Origin: Arthrobacter sp. Leaf69
GTDB lineage: Bacteria > Actinomycetota > Actinomycetes > Actinomycetales > Micrococcaceae
Direction: 5' to 3'
Assembly (NCBI RefSeq): GCF_001422645.1
Contig: NZ_LMLR01000001.1
Coordinates: forward strand, 728,244 to 792,243
DNA length: 64,000 bases
A program made the position numbers and the translations under genes. The notes under the pieces were generated by a model. The model made no database searches. It had not been told where the DNA came from and saw only the letters and a program-made list of their open reading frames with translations. This document shows, piece after piece, positions 63,399 through 64,000 of this stretch; positions within the stretch are counted from its first letter, which is position 1; each line of letters begins with the position of its first letter.

Positions 63399-64000
63399 TC
63401 ATGCGGCCGGAAACTCTGCCAGTCGTGCGCGTTTGAGGGTTTTGGCGCGGTGTCTAAGTTTGCGGCGGTGGTGGTTGGTGTCGGTGGCCGCGGCTGTGTT
63501 TGGCAGCGGTGGCGAGCCGGTCAGTTGGGTGCCCGGCAGCGGGGGTGCAGTGGATTGGTAGGTGTGGCCGGTGGGGGTCCGGATCTGGAGGGTGTGTCTG
63601 GGGCCGGGCCGGGGCCGGACACTCCATCCGGGGTTTTCTTTGGTGTGGTTGCAGGCTTCGCAGAGGGGTGGGTCCGCTGCGGTGCCAGGGGATGATGTGG
63701 TCGATGTGGCGGATGGGTGCGTCGCAGTACGGGGTCCGGCAGGTGTCGTCCCGGGCCTGGATGAGGCGGCGGAGTCCGGGCGGGAAGAGCCGGGCGCGGG
63801 AGTCCATGGAGGTGAGTTCGCCGGTGCCGGGGGCGGTGTAGAGCCGCCGCAGCCAGACGGTGAAGGCTTTGTCCACGTCCGTCTCCCTGCCCGCGGTTCG
63901 CGCGCGGGTGGCTTGTTCTCCATGTTGGAGGAGGTCCCGGGCCCAGCCGGCGGGGACGATGCCGTAGCCGGGGAGGCGGGCGGGTTCGCTGTCGCCTTGG
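63399..64000 (-). pseudogene. DUF222/HNH endonuclease gene, frameshifted, cut at the right edge
   Basis: On the minus strand one frame enters from beyond 64000 ([16 protein letters not shown], then [23 protein letters not shown]) and reaches the HNH start [21 protein letters not shown]. About 63670 the homology shifts to the other frame, [22 protein letters not shown], and continues to a stop at 63399. The 8 or so residues that usually link SGPT to LCEACN are missing, so a deletion not divisible by three has broken the frame inside the HNH motif. DUF222/HNH proteins are multi-copy in these bacteria. A sequencing error at one point cannot explain the missing segment easily. Confidence 0.8.

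Overview
The window is high-GC chromosomal DNA of an actinobacterium, most likely Arthrobacter, Pseudarthrobacter or a close relative in the Micrococcaceae. Support comes from the very strong G/C bias at third codon positions, a 24-codon bL37 gene, a sigR-rsrA pair, a fused E1/E2 oxoglutarate dehydrogenase (Kgd type), a GuaB1-family protein, a SAM-IV riboswitch and a tmRNA tag ending in DFALAA. The genus is inferred from remembered family resemblance, not from a search.

Positions 1-17.5 kb hold a cell-surface polysaccharide cluster: the end of a Gfo/Idh/MocA dehydrogenase gene, at least eight glycosyltransferases, UDP-GlcNAc 2-epimerase (wecB), a large DUF6541 membrane protein, an ABC exporter, a DPM1-like transferase with a DUF2304 partner and an acyltransferase. 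The strands alternate and there are internal paralogue pairs. A secreted GH25 muramidase with about ten FG-GAP repeats and galE follow (17.5-21.5 kb).

Positions 21.6-26.3 kb are a compact tad (Flp pilus) operon: ATPase, two membrane platform proteins, a probable pilin and three TadE/TadG-like pseudopilins. At 26.5-32.1 kb lies prfB, then ftsE-ftsX with a coiled-coil M23 peptidase (cell separation) and smpB-ssrA (ribosome rescue). From 32.1 to 38.4 kb, mostly on the minus strand, are small proteins, a two-subunit CrcB fluoride channel behind a DtxR-family regulator and a methyltransferase, a class V aminotransferase controlled by a SAM-IV riboswitch with its own terminator, and hemA.

Positions 38.4-46.2 kb carry hisN, rsgA, aroA, a DoxX protein, the thiol-stress sigma factor sigR with anti-sigma rsrA, bL37, a PadR regulator with a DUF4097 protein and a strong palindromic operator, and an SGNH-like protein that has lost its catalytic residues. 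Positions 46.3-52 kb hold kgd and guaB1, transcribed divergently. Positions 52-64 kb hold two CNNM/CorC-type membrane proteins behind a long structured leader, a zinc-uptake operon (znuA-znuC-znuB) behind a perfect 37-bp palindrome, a TetR-MFS efflux pair, zur, an MBL hydrolase, a Cds1-like cysteine desulfhydrase, a sulfurtransferase, and a frameshifted DUF222/HNH endonuclease gene running off the right edge.

Most of the window is ordinary core genome plus a polysaccharide island. I found no CRISPR array, no tRNA or rRNA, no phage and no insertion sequence. The most interesting signals are regulatory: a two-start, two-promoter arrangement for sigR, the SAM-IV riboswitch on an unexpected gene, the CNNM leader whose reading frame abuts the next start codon, and recurrent promoters of the form TANNNT followed 6-9 nt later by the start codon, which imply leaderless mRNAs.
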